From Lachnospiraceae bacterium (GTDB lineage Bacteria; Bacillota_A; Clostridia; Lachnospirales; Lachnospiraceae): a stretch of 15,940 bases of DNA. Numbering within the stretch: the first letter of the stretch is position 1; each line of letters opens with the position of its first letter. Both the position numbers and the translations under genes were made by a program. Positions 7,839 to 14,649 of this stretch are shown here, piece after piece. The stretch spans positions 1 to 15,940 of the forward strand of contig JAGADM010000054.1 in NCBI GenBank assembly GCA_017613595.1. Direction: 5' to 3'. Below the pieces are notes generated by a model. It was given only the letters and a program-made list of their open reading frames with translations. It was not told the origin of the DNA and made no database searches.

Positions 7839-8276
7839 ATGATTCATTCGAAAAAAGTACGTCTGATGACGCAATGCGCGATCTATCAGAAGCACGAAGG
7901 GGCAGAGGACCTGAAGATAGCCAAGTTCTTCCGGGCGGATTATATCCGCCTCGAAGTCGTGAAAACGATACTCGGCGTCACGCTCGGTTATCTGTTCATT
8001 ATCGGCATGATCATCATGTATCATCTGGAGTTTTTGATTGCAAATGCTCTGAATCTGAATTACCAAATGCTCGGCATGAAGATTCTCGGCTATTACATCC
8101 TGATTCTTGCGGGCTACATCGTATTTGCCGTAGGGCGGTACCGTTACCTGCACATGAAGTCGCACAAGCGGCTCGGCCGCTATTACAAGATGCTCGGGCG
8201 TATCCGTAAGTGTTCCGAAGAAGAGGAATACCAGAGAGAACTCGAGGAAGAGAATCGGGAGGAAATGCAGTCATGA
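7839..8276 (+). CDS. Small two-helix membrane protein, first gene of the cdaA cluster
   Basis: I do not recognise this 145-residue protein. A charged N-terminal segment (1-40, with KHEGAEDLKIAKFFRADYIR) is followed by two membrane helices (about 42-62 and 80-100). A basic stretch (KSHKRLGRYYKMLGRIRK, 107-124) and a highly acidic C-terminus (EEEEYQRELEEENREE) come after. By the positive-inside rule both ends are cytoplasmic, leaving 80-odd residues to interact with cytoplasmic partners. Its stop overlaps the next start as ATGA (8273-8276), so the two are translationally coupled. It is the first gene after the promoter at 7776. Role unknown; position suggests a link with the c-di-AMP synthase genes downstream. 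Confidence 0.8.
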   Translation: MIHSKKVRLMTQCAIYQKHEGAEDLKIAKFFRADYIRLEVVKTILGVTLGYLFIIGMIIMYHLEFLIANALNLNYQMLGMKILGYYILILAGYIVFAVGRYRYLHMKSHKRLGRYYKMLGRIRKCSEEEEYQRELEEENREEMQS

Positions 8277-9679
8277 TAATCTTTTTAGGCATTCGGGCGA
8301 AGATCACGGAAATCTACCAGAAGTATGATTTCATCGTGAAAACGGCCCTGAAATTCGTTTTGATGTTCCTGGCGCTTAAGAAAGCGGCCGGGATCATCGG
8401 ATATAACGCAACGCTTTCCGGAACCGGGGCGGTTATCGCATTTTCCCTGGTCGGAGCGTTCCTGCCGGCTTCCCTGATGGTATTCATGGCGGTTATGTAC
8501 GTGTTCCTGCAGCTGCTGACGGCGTCGGTTCTGATCGCGGTCACGGTTATGCTTGTCTTTTTGATCTTATACCTGTTCCTGCTGCGCTTTACCCCGAAGG
8601 AGGGTGTTGTGGTAATTGCCACGCCGCTTCTCATTTCCATGGGTTATCCGTATGCGGTGCCGCTGTTCCTCGGCATGTTCGGAAGCATTCTTTCGGTCGT
8701 TCCGGCAGCATGCGGCGTTGTTGCCTACTTCATGATCAAGGCCGTAACGAACAATATCGTTACGATTGAGCAGCTGAAGGCACTGAAGGATCAGGCACTG
8801 TCGATTTACATTGACATTCTTGACGACCTGCTGAACAATCCGCCGATGTACGTGATGATGTTTGTATTTGCGGTCGTTATCATCATTGTTGTGCTCGTTC
8901 GTATGATCCGTATGGATTACGCTTTCGAGATCAGTCTTCTCGTAGGTACCGCGGCGATGGTTCTCGCGTTTCTGATCGGATCCGTAATCGCGGGTACCGA
9001 AGTCGAGGTAATGCCACTGATCATGCGCAGCCTGATCTGCATGGGCATCACATATGTCTGCATGTTCTTCTGGAGGACGCTTGATTACGCGGGGGCGGAG
9101 CATGTGCAGTTTGAGGACGAGCGGTATTACTACTATGTAACCGCGGTTCCGAAGATCACACCCGAATCGCCGAAGCGTACCGTCCGCAAGCCTAAGCCGC
9201 AGAAGGAAGAGCCGCTTCCGGAGGATGAGGAAGAGGCCGAAGCCATCGAGGCAATGGAATCGATGCTTTCGGGCAACAAACGTCCGTATGCGAAGCCGCT
9301 TACCCCCGGCCTTGCGAAGCGTCTGAGACGCGATGTTGCGCCGCGTAAGGAGGACAGCGAGGACGAGGACGAAGAGGACGAGCTTGTCATCAAGGGACCG
9401 AGAAAGCTCGCCAAGCCCGCCGAGTCGATCGCCGAAGCGGTGCGCCGGAGTTTTGGCAGGATCAAGTCCGTTCTTCCGGGCAGGAAGGATAAGACCGAGA
9501 TCAAAGAAGAGGTCGATGAGGACGAGGCCGATTCGGTTTATTACGGCCGTAACGGAAAGAAGGAGTCGGTTTATTTCGGCCGTGACCGGAAGGTTGATAC
9601 CGATTCCGTTGAAGCGGAGGATGCTCCCGGAGACGATTCCGAAGAGCTTCCGGAAAGAGAGAACGACGACTACGAGTAA
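8273..9679 (+). CDS. Polytopic membrane protein with long charged cytoplasmic tail, upstream of cdaA
   Basis: I do not recognise this 468-residue protein. Roughly eight or nine membrane helices fill residues 24-266 (clearest at 50-106, 112-155, 191-210, 218-240 and 246-266), with an amphipathic or soluble insert at about 156-190 (IEQLKALKDQALSIYIDILDDLLNN). Residues 270-468 form a hydrophilic tail with alternating acidic (EDEEEAEAIEAME, EDSEDEDEEDE) and basic blocks and a tandem SVYYGR/SVYFGR repeat (421-437). The start is the ATG at 8273 with GGGAGG (8257-8262) ten bases before it, rather than the in-frame GTG at 8210 that overlaps the upstream gene. Its stop is 15 bases before cdaA. No transport or enzymatic motif is seen. 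Operon position makes a partner or regulator role for CdaA plausible, but this is inference. Confidence 0.82.
   Translation: MIIFLGIRAKITEIYQKYDFIVKTALKFVLMFLALKKAAGIIGYNATLSGTGAVIAFSLVGAFLPASLMVFMAVMYVFLQLLTASVLIAVTVMLVFLILYLFLLRFTPKEGVVVIATPLLISMGYPYAVPLFLGMFGSILSVVPAACGVVAYFMIKAVTNNIVTIEQLKALKDQALSIYIDILDDLLNNPPMYVMMFVFAVVIIIVVLVRMIRMDYAFEISLLVGTAAMVLAFLIGSVIAGTEVEVMPLIMRSLICMGITYVCMFFWRTLDYAGAEHVQFEDERYYYYVTAVPKITPESPKRTVRKPKPQKEEPLPEDEEEAEAIEAMESMLSGNKRPYAKPLTPGLAKRLRRDVAPRKEDSEDEDEEDELVIKGPRKLAKPAESIAEAVRRSFGRIKSVLPGRKDKTEIKEEVDEDEADSVYYGRNGKKESVYFGRDRKVDTDSVEAEDAPGDDSEELPERENDDYE
9533..9586 (+). repeat. Tandem 33-bp-period repeat coding for SVYYGRN / SVYFGRD
   Basis: Two 21-base units (9533-9553 and 9566-9586) match at 19 of 21 positions and are spaced 33 bases apart. 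They code for SVYYGRN and SVYFGRD in the tail of the preceding membrane protein. The near identity in DNA suggests a recent duplication, or selection on a repeated peptide motif. Confidence 0.8.
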
Positions 9680-9694
9680 AGGAGGGCATATACC

Positions 9695-10564
9695 GTGTGG
9701 GATAATATTACGGCATTCTTTTCGAAATATTTCAGCGGCCTGCTGATCCCGCGGATTCACCCACTTGACCTTGTCGAGATACTGCTTATCGCATTTGTCA
9801 TCTATCACCTGATGAAATGGATACTTCGTACGAGAGCATGGTATCTGGTAAAAGGTCTGATCATTCTCGTACTGGTATGGGCAATCGCGTCCATACTTCA
9901 ATTCAATGCCATTTTATGGATTTTCGTTAATACGATCAACGTAGGTATTATTGCGTTGTTCATCATATTCCAGCCCGAACTTCGCCGAGCGCTCGAACAG
10001 CTCGGTTCGAGAAGGCTTTTCAGCATCTTTGCCGATTCGTCGGGATCCCGCGAGCGCTATTCCGATGAAACCCGCAACGAGATCGTTACCGGCGTCTTCG
10101 AGATGGCAAAGGTGAAGACCGGCGCCCTGATCTGTATCGAGGGCGCGGTAAGCATGGAAGACTACGAGCGGAGCGGCATTAAGACCGACTCCATCGTTTC
10201 GGCAGCTCTTCTGATCAACATCTTCGAGAAGAATACGCCGCTTCACGACGGTGCGGTTATTGTCCGCGGAAACCGTGCCGTGGCAGCGACCTGTATCCTT
10301 CCCGTATCCGATAATATGAGACTTTCGAAGGAACTCGGAACGAGACACCGCGCGGGTGTCGGCGTCAGCGAGGTTACGGATGCTCTCGTCATTATCGTTT
10401 CCGAGGAGAACGGTAAAGTCTCCATCGCCCAGAAGGGTCAGCTGATCCGCGGCGTGGACGAAGAGTACCTCTCCAACAAATTATTAGAGTTCCAGGATAA
10501 GCCGACCCCGACGAACCGCCTGCGATTCAGAAAGGAAGGGAAGAACCATGATACAAAAGCTTAA
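9695..10564 (+). CDS. cdaA: Diadenylate cyclase CdaA (c-di-AMP synthase)
   Basis: Makes cyclic di-AMP from two ATP; this second messenger controls potassium and osmolyte balance and cell-wall homeostasis in Firmicutes. Three membrane helices occupy about residues 25-95, followed by a DAC domain (about 110-265). The nucleotide-binding motifs are intact: DGA (185-187, in NTPLHDGAVIV) and RHR (217-219, in LGTRHRAGVGVSE). At 289 residues it is slightly longer than the Bacillus protein. The start is GTG at 9695, supported by AAAGGAGG (9678-9685) and by MWDNI leading into the expected N-terminus. Its last 17 bases overlap cdaR. Both unusual upstream membrane genes lie in the same unit, so synthesis may be tuned with them. 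Confidence 0.96.
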   Translation: MWDNITAFFSKYFSGLLIPRIHPLDLVEILLIAFVIYHLMKWILRTRAWYLVKGLIILVLVWAIASILQFNAILWIFVNTINVGIIALFIIFQPELRRALEQLGSRRLFSIFADSSGSRERYSDETRNEIVTGVFEMAKVKTGALICIEGAVSMEDYERSGIKTDSIVSAALLINIFEKNTPLHDGAVIVRGNRAVAATCILPVSDNMRLSKELGTRHRAGVGVSEVTDALVIIVSEENGKVSIAQKGQLIRGVDEEYLSNKLLEFQDKPTPTNRLRFRKEGKNHDTKA

Positions 10565-11831
10565 AGCCGTGTTCAGCAGAAACATAGGAATGAAGCTTCT
10601 GTCCTTTGCCCTTGCCTTTTTGATCTGGGTTGTTATCATGAGTCTTTCGGATCCGGTAACGACCAAACAGATTGACGGTATTACGCTCGAGACAAGGCAC
10701 AAGGATGACTTCAACAACTTAGAGGAGAATGAAAACCTCTCCATCGACATACTGACAAAAGGTACGGTTTCCATCAAGGTTTCCGGCAGCCGTTCGGAGC
10801 TTGAGGGCCTGTCGGCGTCCGACTTTGTCGCGTATGCGGATTTCAATGATTTCGTCGGTGTCAACGCGATCCCGATCAACGTGGAAACCCGCAGCGAGAA
10901 CACCCGTAAGAAAGTGAGCATCGACTGGCAGTCGCTGACCGTTATGCAGGTCAAGCTCGTAAAGAGTAAAGAGAAACTGATCAACGTTATCGTCGAACCG
11001 ATCAATGTTCCCGATGACAAATACGCTCTCACGAAGTCCGTAAGTTCCAACCTGCTTCAGGTAACGGGACCTGAGGAAGTCGTGGAGAAGATCAGCAAGC
11101 TCGGCGGCTATGTGGATATTTCCAAGCTCGGAATCAACACCTGGCAGCAGGTAACGCTGAAGCCGTACGATAAGGACGGCAACGAGATGGATGTCGCATC
11201 GCTCGAACTGGCGCAGACGTCGGTTCTTGTCGAGGTGGAGATGCTTCCGACCAAGGATGTCGAGGTAATCATCGACGATAAGGATGCGGATGTCGTGAAC
11301 GGCTTCGGTATTTACAAGATCGAACTGGCGCCGCAGATCGTGCGTGTCGCCGCTTCGGAAGGACTGCTTCGGACCACAAACACAATCCATATTCCGCTTG
11401 TTCCCGAAGAACCGCTTTTGAAGCAGATCAAGCCCTATACAAAGGACTATGACATTAAGAAATACCTTGCGGAAGGCGTATATCTCAAGTCGGAGAACAA
11501 CATTGTATCCGTAAGTGTAACGGTGGAGCCGATCGTCGAGAAGGAAATCACATTCGGCCTCAGCGAACTGAATGTGCTGAACATGCCCGAGGGCTTCGTT
11601 CTTCATCAGGGAGAAGAGGACGGAACCACGACGATCACTATGACCATCAGCGGATTGAAACCCGACATCGATTCAATCACATCGGCGTCCGACCTGCGTC
11701 CCTCCGTCGACCTGAAGGGCGTGACGAAGGCGGGCAAGCAGGAGTTCCCGATCAAACTTAATATTGCGGACCGCAATCTGGGGGAGATTACCACGGATGG
11801 TATTGCGGAGCTGACGATAGCGGAGCAGTAA
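10548..11831 (+). CDS. cdaR: CdaR, YbbR-domain regulator of the diadenylate cyclase
   Basis: CdaR binds the membrane part of CdaA and adjusts its activity. This 427-residue protein has one N-terminal membrane anchor (about 14-31, MKLLSFALAFLIWVVIM) and then an extracytoplasmic region that divides into four YbbR-like repeats (about 45-137, 142-232, 236-328, 332-425). Recurrent cues are the segments IKVSGSRSELEGL, LQVTGPEEVVEKI and ITMTISGLKPDIDSI, each followed by a V/A-D strand. The start overlaps cdaA by 17 bases, with AAAGGAAGGG (10531-10540) just ahead, indicating coupled expression. The expected downstream glmM is absent here; an HPr-like gene follows after 42 bases. Confidence 0.93.
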   Translation: MIQKLKAVFSRNIGMKLLSFALAFLIWVVIMSLSDPVTTKQIDGITLETRHKDDFNNLEENENLSIDILTKGTVSIKVSGSRSELEGLSASDFVAYADFNDFVGVNAIPINVETRSENTRKKVSIDWQSLTVMQVKLVKSKEKLINVIVEPINVPDDKYALTKSVSSNLLQVTGPEEVVEKISKLGGYVDISKLGINTWQQVTLKPYDKDGNEMDVASLELAQTSVLVEVEMLPTKDVEVIIDDKDADVVNGFGIYKIELAPQIVRVAASEGLLRTTNTIHIPLVPEEPLLKQIKPYTKDYDIKKYLAEGVYLKSENNIVSVSVTVEPIVEKEITFGLSELNVLNMPEGFVLHQGEEDGTTTITMTISGLKPDIDSITSASDLRPSVDLKGVTKAGKQEFPIKLNIADRNLGEITTDGIAELTIAEQ

Positions 11832-11860
11832 GCCGGCAAAGGGCCTACGGATAAGCCCGG

Positions 11861-11867
11861 AAAGGAG
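11861..11867 (+). promoter_or_regulatory. Ribosome binding site that fixes the HPr-like start at 11874
   Basis: AAAGGAG directly abuts an ATG at 11868, leaving no spacing. The second in-frame ATG at 11874 is six bases away and gives a protein whose numbering matches HPr exactly (His15, Ser46). Confidence 0.8.
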
Positions 11868-11873
11868 ATGCCC

Positions 11874-12140
11874 ATGGTACAGGAAACCGTTCAGGTTAAG
11901 AACATCAAAGGTCTTCACATTAAGCCTGCCGGAGAGATGAGCAGGATTGCGCTTACCCGTCCCTGCAGAGTGTATCTCAAGGTGCGGGAATACGAAGTCA
12001 ATGCCAAGAGCGTCCTCGGAATTCTGAGCGCGCAGGTAAAATGCGGCGAGACCGTTACGATCGTATGTGACGGCGAGGGCGAGGAAGATACGTTGCGTGA
12101 GATCATCGAGGCCGTAAACAACAGGTTCGGCATCGAATAA
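11874..12140 (+). CDS. HPr-family phosphocarrier protein (HPr/Crh-like)
   Basis: HPr carries phosphate from enzyme I to sugar-specific PTS components and, when phosphorylated on Ser46 by HPr kinase, acts as a carbon-catabolite co-regulator in Firmicutes. With the start at 11874 the protein has 88 residues, the usual length. The site GLHIKPA places the phospho-acceptor at His15, and NAKSVLGILS places the regulatory serine at Ser46. The usual Arg17 is lysine, and Ala16 is isoleucine. So it differs from Crh (which lacks His15) yet is not a textbook HPr. No ptsI or PTS permease lies nearby; it is the last gene of the cdaA cluster. A regulatory role, or use by a PTS encoded elsewhere, are both possible. 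Confidence 0.9.
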   Translation: MVQETVQVKNIKGLHIKPAGEMSRIALTRPCRVYLKVREYEVNAKSVLGILSAQVKCGETVTIVCDGEGEEDTLREIIEAVNNRFGIE

Positions 12141-12218
12141 AGAGCCGCGCGTTAAGCGGCAGCTTTTCAGAATATCGAAACCGCGGCGTTACGCGGTTAC
12201 GGATAAGAAGAGGACGTT
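12141..12218 (+). other. Intergenic region with two GC-rich hairpins sharing a GCGTTA loop
   Basis: The first hairpin is GCCGC (12144-12148) / GCGGC (12156-12160), followed by AGCTTTTC, a weak terminator-like layout. The second is AACCGCG (12179-12185) / CGCGGTT (12192-12198), with no T-run. Both loops carry GCGTTA. The region ends in the leuA ribosome site (AGAAGAGG, 12207-12214). It is too short for a T-box leader. The hairpins may partly separate the cda cluster from leuA. Confidence 0.5.
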
Positions 12219-13913
12219 ATGAAGAATTACGATCGGTATCAAAGAAATCCGGTTTTAGATTTTCCCGGGCGCGAGTGGCCCGGGAAAGTTTCCTTATGCG
12301 CTCCGAAATGGTGCAGCGTTGACCTTCGCGACGGAAACCAGGCGCTTGTGGAGCCGATGAACGTCGAGGAGAAGACCGAACTGTTCCGGCTGCTTCTTGC
12401 AATCGGTTTCCGGGATATCGAAGTGGGATTTCCCGCCGCGTCCTCGATTGAATATGAGTTTGTAAGACACCTTGCGGAGAAAGAGGCGATTCCCGACGAC
12501 TGCCGCATCCAGTTGCTGATGCAGTGCAGCGACGAGCAGATCCGTAAGAGCTTTGAAGCCGCGAAGGGTCTTAAGAACGTTATCATGCACATCTATAATC
12601 CGACATCCGTTCTGCAGAGAGATGTCGTATTTCATATGGACCGCGAGCAGATCCTTCAGATCGCCGTAAACGCGGCGAAGACCGTGAAGGAATGCGCGGA
12701 GCAGTTCGACGGCAATATCATTTTCGAGTATTCGCCGGAGAGCTTCAGCGGGACCGAGCCGGAGTACGCGGTGCGCGTCATTGACGCCGTACTCGACGTA
12801 TGGCAGCCGGGACCTTCGCGGAAAGCCATCATCAACCTTCCCGAAACAATGGAACTGAATACGCCCAATGTGTACGCGGACCAGGTGGAATGGGTCTCGA
12901 AACACATGAAATACCGTGAATTCACGGAACTGAGCGCACATACGCACAACGACCGCGGAACCGGTATCGCGGCATCCGAGCTGGCGCTTCTTGCCGGTGC
13001 GGATCGTATTGAAGGCACGCTGTTCGGAAACGGCGAGCGGACCGGCAACGCGGATATACTGACGCTTGCCTACAACCTGTTCGCGCAGGGCATTGATCCG
13101 GGACTCAATCTTGAGAACATTCACGCGATTTCGGATGCCTATACGCGCCTTGTGAAGATGCCGATCTCGCCGCGTCATCCTTACGCCGGCGACCTCGCAT
13201 TTACCGCCTTCTCGGGCGGCCACCAGGACGCCGTGAGAAAAGGCTTCCAGGCGATGAAAGAGCGGGGCGGGGATACCTGGCTTGTGCCGTATCTGCTTAT
13301 CGATCCGACCGATATCGGGCGCATTTACGAGCCAATCGTGCGGATCAACAGCCAGTCCGGAAAAGGCGGCGTCGCATTTGTCATGGAGCGGGAGCACGGC
13401 TTCAAGCTGCCGAAGGATATGCACCGCGAATTCGCGCATGCCGTACAGCTTTTCGCGGAACAGAAGGGCGGAGAGGTTACGCCCGAAGAGATGCTCGAAG
13501 TATTCCGGAAGGAGTACCTGCAGAGAAAGGCGCCGTTACATTTTCTGCGGTGCAATGTGGACGACCGTTCGGACGACGAGTCGCAGGTTACGCATGCGCT
13601 CCTCAAGTTTGAATATATGGGTAAGACGTATACGAAGGAATGTACCGGTAACGGTCCTATCGATGCCGTGAAGAAAGGCCTGCAGGATTTCTTAGGTTCG
13701 ACCTGGAAACTGTTAGACTACACCGAGCACGCTTTGACGACCGGTTCGGAAGCGCAGGCTGCCGCGTATGTGGCAATGCATAATCCGAGCACCGGAGACA
13801 GCACATTCGGCGTCGGCATCAGCTCGAACATCACGAGAGCCTCCATCCGCGCCGTATTCTGCGCGGTGAACCGTCTGATCGCGATGGAGCAGGCGGGAAA
13901 GGAAGGCGTGTAA
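12219..13913 (+). CDS. leuA: 2-isopropylmalate synthase, type 2 (long form)
   Basis: First committed step of leucine synthesis: condenses acetyl-CoA with 2-oxoisovalerate in the cytoplasm. The 564-residue length and motifs fit the long LeuA group: CSVDLRDGNQAL (32-43, the metal and substrate site where the short group has RDGEQ), EVGFPAAS (68-75), HTHNDRGTG (241-249, metal-binding histidines), and GNGERTGNAD (270-279). The C-terminal portion (about 425-560) fits the allosteric LeuA domain (leucine feedback). The start has AGAAGAGG five bases ahead and gives the usual MKNYDRYQRNPV opening. No leuB, leuC, leuD or ilv genes are in view, so the gene stands apart from its pathway here. Its TAA overlaps the next ATG by one base (TAATG). 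Confidence 0.95.
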   Translation: MKNYDRYQRNPVLDFPGREWPGKVSLCAPKWCSVDLRDGNQALVEPMNVEEKTELFRLLLAIGFRDIEVGFPAASSIEYEFVRHLAEKEAIPDDCRIQLLMQCSDEQIRKSFEAAKGLKNVIMHIYNPTSVLQRDVVFHMDREQILQIAVNAAKTVKECAEQFDGNIIFEYSPESFSGTEPEYAVRVIDAVLDVWQPGPSRKAIINLPETMELNTPNVYADQVEWVSKHMKYREFTELSAHTHNDRGTGIAASELALLAGADRIEGTLFGNGERTGNADILTLAYNLFAQGIDPGLNLENIHAISDAYTRLVKMPISPRHPYAGDLAFTAFSGGHQDAVRKGFQAMKERGGDTWLVPYLLIDPTDIGRIYEPIVRINSQSGKGGVAFVMEREHGFKLPKDMHREFAHAVQLFAEQKGGEVTPEEMLEVFRKEYLQRKAPLHFLRCNVDDRSDDESQVTHALLKFEYMGKTYTKECTGNGPIDAVKKGLQDFLGSTWKLLDYTEHALTTGSEAQAAAYVAMHNPSTGDSTFGVGISSNITRASIRAVFCAVNRLIAMEQAGKEGV

Positions 13914-14629
13914 TGGTCTGGGCGGCAATCGTTGCCGGAGGGACCGGCACACGCATGAAAAGCGCGATTCCGAAGCAGTTTCTGACAGTCGGCGGGGAGA
14001 CGATCCTCGGCCGTTCGATAAGCGTATTTCTTGCTTCACCGGAGGTTGACGGCATTGTGATCGGTGCTCCCGCGGAGTATATCGAAGAGACCGGACGGAT
14101 TGCCCGGGAACAGTGTGAGAAACTGCACTCTAAGAAGCCCGTCATTGTTACGGCAGGCGGAACAAACCGGAACGAAACACTGAAAAACCTCTGCGAGGCG
14201 GCTTTTGATAAGCTCGGTGCTTCGCCGGAGGACATCTTTGTGACGCATGACGCGGTACGACCGTTCGTAACAGAGCGGATGATCGCGGAAAGCGTTCATT
14301 CGATGGAAACGGCAGAGGTCAGTACGGTCGCGATTCCTACGACCGATACGCTGCTTTTAAGCCCCGATCAGAAAGAAGTCGAAGCGGTTCCCGACCGGAG
14401 CCGGTACTACCGGGCGCAGACGCCGCAGACGGCGCGGCTCGGTGCGCTGAGCGGCATCCTGAATGCGATGTCAGCGGAAGAGCGGAGTATTTCGACCGAT
14501 CTTTGCGGGCTTTTCGCGGCAAAGGGAATCCGGGCCGTGATCATTCCCGGATCCGAAAAGAATATCAAGATCACCGGACCATCCGATCTTCGTACGGCGG
14601 AAGCGCTGCTTCAGGCGGAGAACGAATAG
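13913..14629 (+). CDS. IspD/TarI-family cytidylyltransferase
   Basis: Transfers CMP from CTP to a polyol phosphate, either methylerythritol 4-phosphate (IspD, isoprenoids) or ribitol 5-phosphate (TarI, surface polymers). Seen in 238 residues: the nucleotide loop AAIVAGGTGTRM with Arg14, PKQF with Lys21, GGTNRNETLKNL, THDAVRPFVTERMI, QTPQ, STDLC, and the late lysine in NIKITGPSDL. RNETL, THD-VRPFVT and AIPTTDTLL look closer to TarI than to IspD, and the neighbour glf makes surface-polymer precursors. On the other hand, isoprenoid synthesis needs an IspD somewhere, and none of its pathway partners (ispF) is here. I therefore leave the symbol open. AAAGGAAGG (13898-13906) inside the leuA end precedes the start. 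Confidence 0.85.
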   Translation: MVWAAIVAGGTGTRMKSAIPKQFLTVGGETILGRSISVFLASPEVDGIVIGAPAEYIEETGRIAREQCEKLHSKKPVIVTAGGTNRNETLKNLCEAAFDKLGASPEDIFVTHDAVRPFVTERMIAESVHSMETAEVSTVAIPTTDTLLLSPDQKEVEAVPDRSRYYRAQTPQTARLGALSGILNAMSAEERSISTDLCGLFAAKGIRAVIIPGSEKNIKITGPSDLRTAEALLQAENE

Positions 14630-14637
14630 GTCAGGGC

Positions 14638-14643
14638 AGGAGA
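14638..14643 (+). promoter_or_regulatory. Ribosome binding site that fixes the glf start at 14650
   Basis: AGGAGA lies six bases before the ATG at 14650, which opens MYDYLIVGAG, the flavin-binding fold. The frame is open further upstream to 14503, but that part overlaps the cytidylyltransferase gene and is not glf-like. Confidence 0.8.
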
Positions 14644-14649
14644 AATGTT

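Noticed and set aside
8567..9901. Minus-strand open frame of 444 codons across the polytopic protein and the cdaA start
   Set aside because: It spans two supported plus-strand genes, has no convincing ribosome site, and its composition is that of a shadow frame.
12141..12218. T-box or leucine leader-peptide attenuator ahead of leuA
   Set aside because: The gap is only 78 bases, with no T-box core, no leucine-rich short frame and no strong terminator.
12294..13439. Minus-strand open frame of 381 codons opposite leuA
   Set aside because: leuA is unambiguous on the plus strand, and the antisense translation shows no family features.
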